NCBI RefSeq assembly: GCF_000007705.1
Contig: NC_005085.1
Location: 1,054,001-1,118,000 of the forward strand
Length of the DNA stretch: 64,000 nucleotides
Reading direction: 5' to 3'
From: Chromobacterium violaceum ATCC 12472
GTDB lineage: Bacteria > Pseudomonadota > Gammaproteobacteria > Burkholderiales > Chromobacteriaceae
Shown: positions 23,323 through 32,746 of the stretch, piece by piece
Position numbering within the stretch: position 1 is the stretch's first letter
How the letters are laid out: each line of letters begins with the position of its first letter
Notes under the pieces: generated by a model
What the model was told of the DNA's origin: nothing
Database searches by the model: none
The model's input: the letters and a program-made list of their open reading frames with translations, nothing else
Made by a program: the position numbers and the translations under genes

Positions 23323-26133
23323 ATGGCTCAACAAGCAGACGAAAAATCCACTGCCAGCACTGGCCTGAATTTGAGGGATGTGTTTCTCATCGCCGTGATA
23401 CTCGGCTTGTTGATTCCCGCCTCCATCATCAGCTATCTCAGCTTCAATATTCAGAAGGACAACCTGACCACCCAGCTGGAGACCGATCAGCGCCGCCTGC
23501 TCGACATCGTCGCGCTCGGCATGCAGGAGCCGCTGTGGAATCTGAGCCGGCAGGCCGGCAATCCGCTGATCGCGTCGGTGATGGAAGACCCGCGCGTGAT
23601 TTCCATCCGCGTCACCGATACCCAGTCCAATCAGGTTTTCCTGTCCGCGGTGCGCAGCGAGCGCCGCATCGGCAGCGTGTCCTACGTGGAAAAACCGGTG
23701 ATCTACCGCGGCGAGGCCATCGGCCAGGTGACGATGGAGTTCGACAACGAGAACCTGGCCATCGCGCTCAGCAACCAGGTGAAGAACATCCTGATGATCC
23801 TGGCGGCGCAGCTGGTGCTGTCCATCATGCTGATCATGAGCATCCTGCACTCGCGCTTCCTCAGCCCGATGAAGCTGCTGACCGAGCAGGCGCGGCTGCT
23901 GGCCGAACTGAAGCTGGACTCGCCGTTCGAGTGGTCGCGCCGCGACGAGCTGGGCCGGCTCGGCACCCACCTGGAGTGGACCCGTTCCGAGCTCAAGCGC
24001 CTGGTGGACGAGCTCAGGGCCAAGACGCTGGCGCTGGAGGCGGACATCGCCCGCCGCCGCGAGGTGGAGGACGCGCTGCGCCGCTCCGAGAACAAATACC
24101 GCGAGCTGTTCTGGTCCAACCTGGACGGCATCGTGATCAGTTCGCTGGACGGGCAAGTCATCGACGCCAACCCGGCCTTTCTCAACCTGATGTGCTACAG
24201 CCTGGACCAGCTCAAGCAGCAGAACTTCTGGAGCCTGGTGGCGGAGGAGAGCGAGGCGCTGGAGCGCTTCAATCTGGACAACAAGGTGCTGCGCTTCGGC
24301 TATTGCGACGAGTTCGAGGCCACTTACCTGAACCGTTTCGACAACCAGGTGCCGGTCAGCGTCAAGACGGTGGCGATGCGCGACGCCTTCGGCCGCATCA
24401 ACGCGGTGTGGCGCATGGTGCGCGACATTTCCGAGAAGCGCGCGGCCGAGGAGCGGGTGCAGCTGGCGGCCAAGGTGTTCGAGAACACCGTCGAGGGCAT
24501 CATGATCACCGACGCCGACCGCCGCATCCGCAGCGTCAACCGCGCGTTCACCGAGATCACCGGCTACACCCAGCACGAGGTGCTGGGACAGAAGACCAGC
24601 ATCCTGTCGTCCGGCCGCCACGACGAGCCGTTCTACGAGCAGATGTGGCAGTCCATCGCCGAACACGGCTCCTGGCAGGGCGAGCTGTGGAACCGCCGCA
24701 AGAACGGCGAAGTGTACCCGGAATGGCTGGCGATCAACGCGGTGCGCAACAGCCTGGGCGAGATCACCCATTACGTCGCCATCTTCAGCGACCTCACCGA
24801 GCGCAAGGCCGCCGACGAGCGCATCCAGTTCCTGGCCCACTTCGACGTGCTGACCAGCCTGCCCAACCGCATCCACATGCAGGACCGCGTCGAGCTGGCC
24901 ATCCACAACGCGGTGCGCGACAACCAGCGGCTGGCGCTGCTGCTGCTGGACCTGGACCGTTTCAAGACCGTCAACGAGTCGCTGGGCCATTCGGCCGGCG
25001 ACACGCTGCTGCAGGTGGCCGCCGACCGCATCAAGTCGGTGATGGCGCCGGGCGAGATGCTGGCGCGCCAGGGCGGCGACGAGTTCATCATCCTGCTGCC
25101 GGTGATTTCCGATCCGGGCGAGGCGGCGCTGGCGGCGGAGCGGGTGCGCGACGTGTTCGCCAATCCGATCGAGCTGCACAACCACGTGCTGACCATCACG
25201 CCGTCGATCGGCATCAGCGTCTACCCCGACGACGGCCGCGACTATGAAACCTTGGTCCGCAACGCCGACGCGGCGATGTACCACGCCAAATCGTCCGGCC
25301 GCAACAGCTACAAGTTCTACACCGCCGACCTCAACGCCCGCGCCCGCGAAATCCTGGCCATCGAGAGCCAGCTGCGCTTCGCGCTCGAGCGCGACGAGTT
25401 CGTGCTGCACTACCAGCCGCAGGTGGAGATGGAAAGCGGACGCATCGTCGGCGCCGAGGCGCTGATCCGCTGGAACCACCCATCGCTGGGCCTGCTGGGA
25501 CCGGTGCGCTTCATCCAGGTGGCCGAGGAGCGCGGCTTCATCGTGCAGATCGGCAACTGGGTGATCGCCGAGGCCACCCGCCAGCTGGTGGAATGGCGCC
25601 GGGCCGGCCTGCCGGAGCTGACGCTGGCGATCAACCTGTCGGCGCTGCAGTTCCGCCAGCCGGACCTCGCCCTGCAGGTCAAGCAGGCGCTGGAATCCAG
25701 CGGCCTGCCCGGCCACGCGCTGGACATCGAGGTGACCGAAAGCATCATCATGGAAGACGCCCAGGCCACGATCCAGACCATAGACAATATGAAGAACATG
25801 GGGCTCCGGCTGTCCATCGACGACTTCGGCACCGGTTATTCCAGCCTGTCCTATCTGAAGCGCTTCAAGGCGGACAAGCTGAAGATCGACCGCTCCTTCG
25901 TCCGCGACATCCCGCAGGACGCCGACGACAGCGCGATCGCCCGCGCCATCATCAACATGGCAAAGAACCTCAACATGCAGGTGGTGGCCGAGGGCGTGGA
26001 GACGATGGAGCAATGGCAGTTCCTGGAGCAGGAGGGCTGCGATTTCGTCCAAGGCTATCTGATTGCCAAGCCGCTGCCGGCCGACGATTTCGCCGAACTG
26101 CTGCACAAGGACAGCCTGCTGCCCCAGAGTTGA
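23323..26133 (+). CDS. Membrane PAS-GGDEF-EAL cyclic-di-GMP protein
   Basis: 936 residues. There is one membrane helix at about 19-41, a periplasmic sensor region, and a second helix at about 150-172. HAMP follows, then two PAS domains (about 245-365 and 370-495), GGDEF and EAL. The cyclase motif is intact (RQGGDEF, GGDEF at 584-588), with no RxxD inhibitory site just before it. The EAL domain keeps GAEALIRWNH, EVTES, DDFGTGYSS, KIDRSFV and VVAEGVET, so phosphodiesterase activity is expected. Dual-domain proteins of this kind make and/or degrade c-di-GMP. Monocistronic, with a terminator 20 bases after the stop. Confidence 0.92.
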   Translation: MAQQADEKSTASTGLNLRDVFLIAVILGLLIPASIISYLSFNIQKDNLTTQLETDQRRLLDIVALGMQEPLWNLSRQAGNPLIASVMEDPRVISIRVTDTQSNQVFLSAVRSERRIGSVSYVEKPVIYRGEAIGQVTMEFDNENLAIALSNQVKNILMILAAQLVLSIMLIMSILHSRFLSPMKLLTEQARLLAELKLDSPFEWSRRDELGRLGTHLEWTRSELKRLVDELRAKTLALEADIARRREVEDALRRSENKYRELFWSNLDGIVISSLDGQVIDANPAFLNLMCYSLDQLKQQNFWSLVAEESEALERFNLDNKVLRFGYCDEFEATYLNRFDNQVPVSVKTVAMRDAFGRINAVWRMVRDISEKRAAEERVQLAAKVFENTVEGIMITDADRRIRSVNRAFTEITGYTQHEVLGQKTSILSSGRHDEPFYEQMWQSIAEHGSWQGELWNRRKNGEVYPEWLAINAVRNSLGEITHYVAIFSDLTERKAADERIQFLAHFDVLTSLPNRIHMQDRVELAIHNAVRDNQRLALLLLDLDRFKTVNESLGHSAGDTLLQVAADRIKSVMAPGEMLARQGGDEFIILLPVISDPGEAALAAERVRDVFANPIELHNHVLTITPSIGISVYPDDGRDYETLVRNADAAMYHAKSSGRNSYKFYTADLNARAREILAIESQLRFALERDEFVLHYQPQVEMESGRIVGAEALIRWNHPSLGLLGPVRFIQVAEERGFIVQIGNWVIAEATRQLVEWRRAGLPELTLAINLSALQFRQPDLALQVKQALESSGLPGHALDIEVTESIIMEDAQATIQTIDNMKNMGLRLSIDDFGTGYSSLSYLKRFKADKLKIDRSFVRDIPQDADDSAIARAIINMAKNLNMQVVAEGVETMEQWQFLEQEGCDFVQGYLIAKPLPADDFAELLHKDSLLPQS

Positions 26134-26155
26134 GCCCAAGTGGATCCGATTCCCG

Positions 26156-26181
26156 AAAGCCCGCGCTCGCGCGGGCTTTTT
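26156..26181 (+). terminator. Terminator after the PAS-GGDEF-EAL gene
   Basis: AAAGCCCGCGC pairs with GCGCGGGCTTT around a 2-base loop and runs into TTTTT. Confidence 0.92.
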
Positions 26182-26295
26182 GCTTGCTTGCCGGCCGATA
26201 TCGGCTCGACATGGCGCAATCGCCGGCCATACTGAAGCAATAAGGGCAATACGGCATCCGCATCGAATGGCGGGGAGTTTCTCCGCGGGGGGCGC

Positions 26296-29200
26296 ATGGA
26301 GGCAGATAGACGGCGTTTGCATTGGATCATCGTGTCGGCGTACGCGCTGATCGCATCGGCCTGGATCATCGTGCCCGATCTGATGATGGACCAATGGGGG
26401 AGGCCGGGCAATCCGCTCGGCGGCATGGCCTGGGACAGCTTGTTCGCTTTCGTTTCTTCAGCCTTCCTGTATCTGTTGCTGAGCGGCATGGGGCTGGAGC
26501 GACTGGCCGGGTTGCGCAAGCTGGGACCGCTTGGGCTAGGCCTGTTGGCGCTGGCCCGTCGCGGCATGGGCTGGCTGGTGCTGCTGTATCTGATGTCCGT
26601 GCTGGCGGCGATGGCCATGCCGGATGTGCTGTGGGTCTATTTGGCGAGTCCGCGGATCTATGCCTGGCTGGTGGCCGGGTGGGATTCGGCGTTCATCCTG
26701 GGCTGCGCCGCAGTGTTGAAGCTTTGTTTGAACCAGCTGGACGATGATTGCGTGCTGCTGCAGCCCAGGCACGGCCAGGCGCTGGCGTATCTTTTCGCCG
26801 TCTGCGGCTCTCTGCTGGTGCTGGTGCTGCGCTTCCAATTGCGATTCCAGCACCACCTGATGCTGCTGTTCCTGATTCCCATCGGTCTGAGCGCCTTGCT
26901 GGGCGGGCTGGGGCCGGGGCTGCTGTCCATCGCCCTGATTTTCTCCATTGTCGCCTCCTTGTCGCTTACCTCCTTTTCCGGCGTGCCGGCAGATCCGGCT
27001 TCGCAGCTGCTGTCGCTCAGCCTGCTGGTTCTCATCGGCGTGCTGTTCAGCGTGATGGGCGAGGTGCAGCTGCGCGCCCGCGCCAGGCTGGCCATGGTAT
27101 TGGCACGGCGGCAGGCGGCGCTGGAATCATTGCGGCACAGCGACGAGCGTTTCCGCGTGCTGTTCTCCGACAGCCCGGTGGCGATGGCGATTTCCAGAAT
27201 GGAAGACGGCGCGCTGGAAGAGGTGAACCAGGCCTTCCTGGATCTGCTGCAACTGACACGAGAGCGGGCGCTGGGTCATACCACGCTCGAGCTGGGCATC
27301 TGGAAGGACGCCGCGGACAGGAGCAGGTTGATGGAGGCGCTCCGGAGCGAAGGCGAGGTGAGGGGCGTGCCGGTGACCTTGCTGCGCGATGATGGAAGCG
27401 TTTTGCAGGGATTGTTGTCGTTTCGCCTGATCCATTTCGACGGCGAAGCCCATGTGCACGGAGTGGTGCTGGACGTGACCGAGCGGCACCGCGCCCAGAT
27501 GGCGCTTAGGGAAAGCGAGGCGCGGCTCGCCGGCATGGTGAGCTCGGCGATGGACGGCATCATCACGCTGGACGCCGATCAGCGCATCACGCTGTTCAAC
27601 GCCGCCGCGGAGCGGATGTTCGGCCGGCGGGCGCAGGACATGCTGGGGCAGCCGCTGGATTGCCTGCTGCCGCCCACCATGCGGGCAGCACACCGCCAGA
27701 AGGTGCAGCGATTCGGAGAGAGCGGGGCCAGCCCGCGCCATATGGGGCGGCTGGGCAAGGTCCAGGGCATGCGGGCGGGAGGCGGCATCTTCGACCTGGA
27801 GGCCTCCATCGCCACCCAGGACGTGGACGGCAGGCGCAGCTACACGGTGATCCTGCGCGACATCAGCGAGCGCGAGCGGACGCAGGCGGAGATGACGCAA
27901 CGCATGCAGCAGCTGGAGGCGCTCAACGACCTGAACCGGGCGATCCTGGCCGCCAGCGACGCCGAGCAGATCGCGCAGATAGGCTTGCGCAGCCTGCGGC
28001 GGCAAGTGCCGTTCTGGGGCGCGACGGCGATGCTGATCGACTGGGAGAGCAGCTGCGCCAGGGTGCTGGCCATCGAGCGGGCGCCCGGCGCCAGCTACGA
28101 TCCCGGCCAGCGGCTGAGCCTGGTCAGCTACGGCATGGAGGACCTGGAGCGGATGAAGCGGGGCGAAACCTGCGTGGTGACCGATCTGGGCCAGATCCCG
28201 CGGCGCGCGTTGACGCTGGAGCGGCTGTACCAGCAGGGCATTCAATCCTACGCCCGCATCCCGCTGCTGGCGGAAGGCCGGCTGCTAGGCATGCTTAACC
28301 TGGCCTCGGACGCCGTGGGCGCTTTCGATGCCGCACAGTTGGACGTGGCGCAGGCCTATGCCCGGCATCTGGCGGTTTCGTTGCAGCAGTCGCTGCTGCG
28401 GCAACGGGTGGCGCGGCTGGGCCGGGTGTACGAGGTGCTGAGCAGGATCAACGCGCTGGTGGCTCGCTGCCATGAGCGGGAGGAGCTGTTCGACGGCATC
28501 TGCCGAGTCACGGTGGAAGTGGGCACTTACCGGATGGCCTGGGTTGGGGTCATCGATCCGGAAACGCTGAACGGCACCGTGGTCGCCTTCCGCGGCGAGG
28601 ACAGCGATTACCTGCGGCAGATCCGCCTGAGCGCGAAGGAGGATTCGCCGTACCGGGATAGGCCGGCCTGCAAGGCGGTGCGGCAGAAGGAAATCGTGGT
28701 GTGCAACGATGTGCAGGAGGATGCCTCGCTGAAGGGGCTGGCCCCGCACCTGATCAGCTATGGCGTGCGCTCCGTCGCCTGCCTTCCCGTCATGCTGGAT
28801 GGCCGCGCCTTCGCGGTGCTGGCGCTGTTCGCCGGCGATGTCGGCGCTTTCGACCGCCAGGAGATGGGCTTGCTGCGCGAGCTGGCCAGCGATATCGGTT
28901 TCGCGCTGGATCATATCCAAAAAGAAGAGCGGCTGGATTACCTGGCCTATTACGACAGCCTGACCGGCCTCGCCAATCGCAGCCTGCTGGGCGAGCGGCT
29001 GGCCCAGCGGATGGCGGATTCGGCCCAGGAGGGGAGGCGTTTCGCGCTGGCGGTGTTCGATATCGAGAATTTCAAGTCCATCAACGACGTGTTCGGCCGC
29101 AACGAGGGCGACCAGGTGCTGACGCTGCTGACGCAGCGCCTGCTGCGCCATACGCAGGACGCGTCGCTGCTGGCCAGGATAGGCGCGGACCAGTTCGCGC

Positions 29201-30252
29201 TGGTGTTGCCGCAGGCGGCGGGCGAGGACGAGGCCGCGCTCGGCATCGAGCAGATGCGGCGCGAATGCCTGGATTCGCCGCTTGTCCTGAATGGCGACGA
29301 ACTGAGGCTGTCGGCGAAGTTCGGCCTCTCCATGCATCCGGACGACGGGTCCACGGCGATGGGCTTGCTGGAGCGCGCGGAGTCGGCGGTCAAGCGGGCC
29401 AAGGCCGGCAAGGAACAGTTCCTGTTCTACCGCCAGGAAATGACCGATCGCGCGGCCGCGGCGCTGGAGATGGGCAGCCGTTTGCGCCAGGCGCTGGAAT
29501 TGCAGCAGTTCGAGCTTCATTACCAGCCCAAGTTCGCCGCGGAGGGGCATGCCATCGTCGGCGCGGAGGCGCTGCTGCGCTGGCGCTGTCCGGGACGGGG
29601 CATGGTGCCGCCCGCGCAGTTCGTGCCGATGCTGGAAGAGCTGGGCCTGATCTCCGAGGTGGGAGACTGGGTGTTGAGGCAGGCGGCGCGGGATTATCAG
29701 TCTTGGCGCGCGGCGGGATTGCCTGCGCCCAGGATAGCGGTCAATGTGTCGCCTTTGCAGCTGCGGCGGTCGGACTTCGCGCAGTCTCTTGCCGCGGTCC
29801 TGGCCCTGCATCCGCAGCATGCGGGCATAGACATAGAGATCACCGAAAGCCAGATCATGGCCGATGTCGACAGCAGCATCGCCACGCTGCGCCAAGTGAG
29901 GGAGCTGGGCGTCTCCATCGCGCTGGACGATTTCGGCACCGGCCATTCCTCGCTGGCCTATCTCGCCCGGCTGCCGGTGCAGGCGCTGAAGATAGACCGC
30001 TCCTTCGTCAGCCGCATGCTGGACGAGGAGGAGGCGATGACGCTGGTGGGAATGATCGTTTCCCTCGCCCATTCCATGGGCCTGGAAACGGTGGCCGAGG
30101 GCGTGGAGACGGAGCCGCAGGCCCGGGTGCTGGCGGAACTGGGCTGCGACACGCTGCAGGGCTTCTGGCTGGGCCGGCCCATGCCTGGCGACGCGTTCGC
30201 CGCCAGGCTGGCGGATGATGCGGCGCTGGCCGGACTCAATGCGGGCCAGTAG
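26296..30252 (+). CDS. Very large MASE-like/PAS/GAF/degenerate GGDEF/EAL protein
   Basis: 1318 residues. About eight hydrophobic segments fill the first 260 residues (a membrane sensor module). Two PAS domains follow (about 275-405 and 410-535), then two GAF domains (about 545-705 and 715-875), GGDEF (about 890-1050) and EAL (about 1060-1305). The cyclase motif reads GADQF (near 963) instead of GGDEF, so cyclase activity is unlikely and the domain may be regulatory. The EAL domain looks active: GAEALLRW, DIEITESQIM, DDFGTGHSS, KIDRSFV, VAEGVET. Expected role is a sensory c-di-GMP phosphodiesterase. It lies 114 bases after the previous gene's terminator and is probably separately transcribed. 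Confidence 0.9.
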   Translation: MEADRRRLHWIIVSAYALIASAWIIVPDLMMDQWGRPGNPLGGMAWDSLFAFVSSAFLYLLLSGMGLERLAGLRKLGPLGLGLLALARRGMGWLVLLYLMSVLAAMAMPDVLWVYLASPRIYAWLVAGWDSAFILGCAAVLKLCLNQLDDDCVLLQPRHGQALAYLFAVCGSLLVLVLRFQLRFQHHLMLLFLIPIGLSALLGGLGPGLLSIALIFSIVASLSLTSFSGVPADPASQLLSLSLLVLIGVLFSVMGEVQLRARARLAMVLARRQAALESLRHSDERFRVLFSDSPVAMAISRMEDGALEEVNQAFLDLLQLTRERALGHTTLELGIWKDAADRSRLMEALRSEGEVRGVPVTLLRDDGSVLQGLLSFRLIHFDGEAHVHGVVLDVTERHRAQMALRESEARLAGMVSSAMDGIITLDADQRITLFNAAAERMFGRRAQDMLGQPLDCLLPPTMRAAHRQKVQRFGESGASPRHMGRLGKVQGMRAGGGIFDLEASIATQDVDGRRSYTVILRDISERERTQAEMTQRMQQLEALNDLNRAILAASDAEQIAQIGLRSLRRQVPFWGATAMLIDWESSCARVLAIERAPGASYDPGQRLSLVSYGMEDLERMKRGETCVVTDLGQIPRRALTLERLYQQGIQSYARIPLLAEGRLLGMLNLASDAVGAFDAAQLDVAQAYARHLAVSLQQSLLRQRVARLGRVYEVLSRINALVARCHEREELFDGICRVTVEVGTYRMAWVGVIDPETLNGTVVAFRGEDSDYLRQIRLSAKEDSPYRDRPACKAVRQKEIVVCNDVQEDASLKGLAPHLISYGVRSVACLPVMLDGRAFAVLALFAGDVGAFDRQEMGLLRELASDIGFALDHIQKEERLDYLAYYDSLTGLANRSLLGERLAQRMADSAQEGRRFALAVFDIENFKSINDVFGRNEGDQVLTLLTQRLLRHTQDASLLARIGADQFALVLPQAAGEDEAALGIEQMRRECLDSPLVLNGDELRLSAKFGLSMHPDDGSTAMGLLERAESAVKRAKAGKEQFLFYRQEMTDRAAAALEMGSRLRQALELQQFELHYQPKFAAEGHAIVGAEALLRWRCPGRGMVPPAQFVPMLEELGLISEVGDWVLRQAARDYQSWRAAGLPAPRIAVNVSPLQLRRSDFAQSLAAVLALHPQHAGIDIEITESQIMADVDSSIATLRQVRELGVSIALDDFGTGHSSLAYLARLPVQALKIDRSFVSRMLDEEEAMTLVGMIVSLAHSMGLETVAEGVETEPQARVLAELGCDTLQGFWLGRPMPGDAFAARLADDAALAGLNAGQ

Positions 30253-30261
30253 GCGCCAAGA

Positions 30262-30696
30262 TCAGTGCTCGTGGCGGTCGCCGTGCCACTCGTCGCCGTG
30301 CCACTCGTCTCGGTGGTCGTCGTGGCGCTCGTGCTTCCATCCCTCATGCCGGCCGTTGTCGTGATGGTATTCGCGGTAGTGCGGCACGTAGACGCGGTTG
30401 TACCAGTCGTCGCGGACGAAATAGACCTGGCGGCCGCAGGCGCCGTAGCCGCGGCAGTAACGGTCCCAGTGTTTGATGTGCCCCGGCGGCACGCGCAGAT
30501 ACAAGGGCGGCAGGACGGTGACGGCCGGCTGGACGATAACCGGCTGCGGGTAGACGAGCTGCGGCTGGGGATAGCCGCCTATGTCTATCTGGCCGTAGAA
30601 GCCGGGCTCGCCGACGCTGATGGATACGCCGGCCTGGCTGGGCAGGCTGGTCAGGGAGGCGGCGACCAGCGCCGCCGCGGTCATCACGTGTTTCAT
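30262..30696 (-). CDS. Secreted protein with His/Asp-rich tail
   Basis: 144 residues from ATG at 30696 (MKHVMTAAALVAASLTSLPSQA), with a clear Sec signal peptide of about 22 residues. An upstream in-frame start would put 16 non-signal residues ahead. The mature part is Pro/Tyr/Val-rich (GYPQPQLVYPQPVIVQP), has two Cys (CRGYGACG), and ends in a His/Asp/Glu/Trp tail with DEWHGDEWHGD repeats. I do not recognise a named family. A metal-binding tail is possible. It converges on the large EAL gene with a 9-base gap. Confidence 0.7.
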   Translation of the reverse strand: MKHVMTAAALVAASLTSLPSQAGVSISVGEPGFYGQIDIGGYPQPQLVYPQPVIVQPAVTVLPPLYLRVPPGHIKHWDRYCRGYGACGRQVYFVRDDWYNRVYVPHYREYHHDNGRHEGWKHERHDDHRDEWHGDEWHGDRHEH

Positions 30697-30834
30697 GGCA
30701 GTCTTCCTTTTACATAAACGAGCAGGCATCGCCCATGCTTGCACTATGGCCCCGTTTTGTTTCGCAAGCGCAAAGGAAAGATAGCTACTGATTGCGATTT
30801 GTATCTGTTCACAACCGTAACGACATGTACGGTG

Positions 30835-32442
30835 TCAGCCTCCGTCAGGCAGGGTGCCCTCCTTGCGCAAGGTTTGCCAGCTGAGGCCGAAGCGCGCCAG
30901 ATATTTGCGCAGCCGGTCGGCGTCGTTGGGATGGGTTTTGCCTTGGCGTGAAACGGCGAATAAGCGACGACCAGCATCGGATAAGCTGGCCGATTGGCGG
31001 CAGACGCGAAGCACCGTTTCCAGCTGCGCGCGGTCGAACAGGTCCAGGCCTTCCCATTGCTCGCTACTCAGCGGGCAAGGGGGAGCGTCGGTTTGCCGCT
31101 CCCCGCCCCAGTCCTCCCGTAGGCGGCCAATCTCTTCGTTCACCAGGCCGTTGTCGATGCGTCCGGCATCCGCCAGCGTGGCCATACGCGTGACCGAAGC
31201 CGACAGCTCGCGGAAATTGCCTAGCCATAGGGCATCCTGCGACAGCGCGAAATCCAGGTAAGCGCGGCGGGCTTCGGCGTTGAAGCGCACGTGCCGGCCT
31301 TGTTCGCCGGCGTGTCTGGCCAGTTCGAATTCCAGATTGGGCTCTATGTCTTCGCGGCGGGCGGCTAGGCCGGGCAACTCAAAGTGCCATAGATTGATGC
31401 GGGCATAAAGATCCTCGCGGAACTTTCCCTCGCGCACCCACTGCCGCAGATTGCGCATGGTGCCGCATACCAGCTGGAAATCGCTGCTGGCTTCGCGGTC
31501 GCCGCCAAAGGGGAGAAAGCGTTTCTCCTCTATGGCCTTTAACAGCATGGCCTGTTCGTCCAAGCCCAGTTCGCCGACCTCGTCCAGAAACAGCAGCCCG
31601 CCGTCGGCGCTGCGCAGCAAGCCTGCGCGTTCGTTCAGCGCGCCTGTGAACGCGCCCTTGACGTGGCCGAACAGCGCGGACATCGCGCTGTCCCCGCGCA
31701 GGGTGGCACAGTTGACTTCAACGAAACGGCCGGACAATTGGCGACGCGCCTTTTTCAATTCATACAGCCGCCGGGCCAGCTGACTTTTGCCCGCGCCAGT
31801 CGGGCCGCGCAGCAGGATGGGGGCCGATGAGCGCGTAGCCACTCGTTCGATCTGCTCTATCATCCGGTTGAAGCCCGGATTGAGCGTGGCGATGCCGGAC
31901 TTGAGAAAGGCCACCGTGTCTTCGCTCTGCTGCGCGAAACGGCTGGCGATGTGGTCGTATCGGGCGAGATCGAGATCGATCACGCTGACTCGGCCGGCGA
32001 AGTCGTTGGCCTGCCGCGTCGGCGAGCTTTGCAGCAATCGGGCCGGAATGCGGCGAGACTCGGCCAGCAGGAACCAGCAGATCTGCGCGACGTGGGTGCC
32101 GGTTGTGATGTGAAGCAGGTAGTCCTCCTGCTCGGTGTCGAAGGCGTAGCCGGCTGCGAAGTCGTCCAGCGCCGAATACACCTCGCCGAAATCCCATGGA
32201 TCTTCCAGATTGACTGCATGCAGCCTCACCTCGGTTTCCGGAGATATCTCGGCGATGTCGCGTGCGGTCAGTTCTGCCAACTGATGGTGATGGTTGTCGT
32301 GCAGCAATTCCAGCCGCGCTAGCGGCAACTGCGGCTGCCGGCAGATGCCGATGCTGGGGCGCCATTTTTGCCAGCGTGCCTGGCCGTAGCCCCCCTTGTC
32401 CAGCACCGTGCCCAGGAATCCTATTGCGACCTTGTTTTTCAT
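30835..32442 (-). CDS. rtcR: RtcR, sigma-54 activator of RNA repair genes
   Basis: 535 residues. Residues 1-180 are the RtcR N-terminal CARF-like ligand domain (VAIGFLGTVLDKG, HITTGTHVAQ). An AAA+ sigma-54 activation domain follows with Walker A GPTGAGKS (213-220), the sigma-54 contact loop GAFTGA (263-268) and Walker B GGLLFLDEVGEL. The C terminus holds a DNA-binding helix region. In E. coli RtcR is known to activate rtcBA in response to RNA-damage ligands. It is divergent from rtcB, whose upstream region has a sigma-54 promoter. Confidence 0.96.
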   Translation of the reverse strand: MKNKVAIGFLGTVLDKGGYGQARWQKWRPSIGICRQPQLPLARLELLHDNHHHQLAELTARDIAEISPETEVRLHAVNLEDPWDFGEVYSALDDFAAGYAFDTEQEDYLLHITTGTHVAQICWFLLAESRRIPARLLQSSPTRQANDFAGRVSVIDLDLARYDHIASRFAQQSEDTVAFLKSGIATLNPGFNRMIEQIERVATRSSAPILLRGPTGAGKSQLARRLYELKKARRQLSGRFVEVNCATLRGDSAMSALFGHVKGAFTGALNERAGLLRSADGGLLFLDEVGELGLDEQAMLLKAIEEKRFLPFGGDREASSDFQLVCGTMRNLRQWVREGKFREDLYARINLWHFELPGLAARREDIEPNLEFELARHAGEQGRHVRFNAEARRAYLDFALSQDALWLGNFRELSASVTRMATLADAGRIDNGLVNEEIGRLREDWGGERQTDAPPCPLSSEQWEGLDLFDRAQLETVLRVCRQSASLSDAGRRLFAVSRQGKTHPNDADRLRKYLARFGLSWQTLRKEGTLPDGG

Positions 32443-32588
32443 TTCTTATCTAATTGGATAATTTAATAGATGATTTTATCGCTTTTTTCAGGGTGGTGCC
32501 GGGCGTGAGTTTGAGTGATTGATTGGTGTTGATTTTTTTTGTTTTTAATTTCAATGCCTTGAATGGTTTTTGGTTTTGGGCGTCCAGG
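32443..32588. other. rtcR/rtcB divergent regulatory region
   Basis: AT-rich, no gene. A near-perfect palindrome TTATCTAATTGGATAA (32446-32461, 14 of 16 symmetrical) lies just before the rtcR start and may hold its promoter. The rest probably contains RtcR upstream activating sites for the rtcB promoter, which I cannot delimit. Confidence 0.4.
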
Positions 32589-32604
32589 CTGGCACGTTTC
32601 TGGC
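32589..32604 (+). promoter_or_regulatory. Sigma-54 promoter of rtcB
   Basis: CTGGCACGTTTCTGGC: the -24 GG and -12 GC are 10 bases apart, with the conserved TGGCACG. Only the -12 element deviates (TGGC for TTGC). It sits 140 bases before rtcB and opposite the RtcR activator gene. Confidence 0.85.
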
Positions 32605-32619
32605 GTTAAGGAAAAGCAG

Positions 32620-32705
32620 GATGGCAGCCTCCTTCATGGGAGAACCGGTGCCAGCCTCCCCGCGGCGCCAGTCGCAAGGGCGGGCTAGGGTTATGGCCGC
32701 TAGCC
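32620..32705 (+). other. Structured 5' leader of rtcB mRNA
   Basis: Downstream of the sigma-54 promoter are two foldable units. One is TGGCA/TGCCA (32622-32626, 32649-32653) enclosing CTCC/GGAG (32629-32632, 32639-32642). The other is GGCTAG/CTAGCC (32683-32688, 32700-32705). The leader is about 130 bases long and has no coding sign. It might be only a UTR, or a small RNA of the repair operon. Confidence 0.35.
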
Positions 32706-32746
32706 AAGCGTCAACATCAAACCATTACACAATAAGAAAGCAAGAC

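Noticed and set aside
23146-26394. 1082-codon minus-strand open frame opposite the PAS-GGDEF-EAL gene
   Set aside because: Shadow of the real gene; composition typical of antisense GC-rich sequence.
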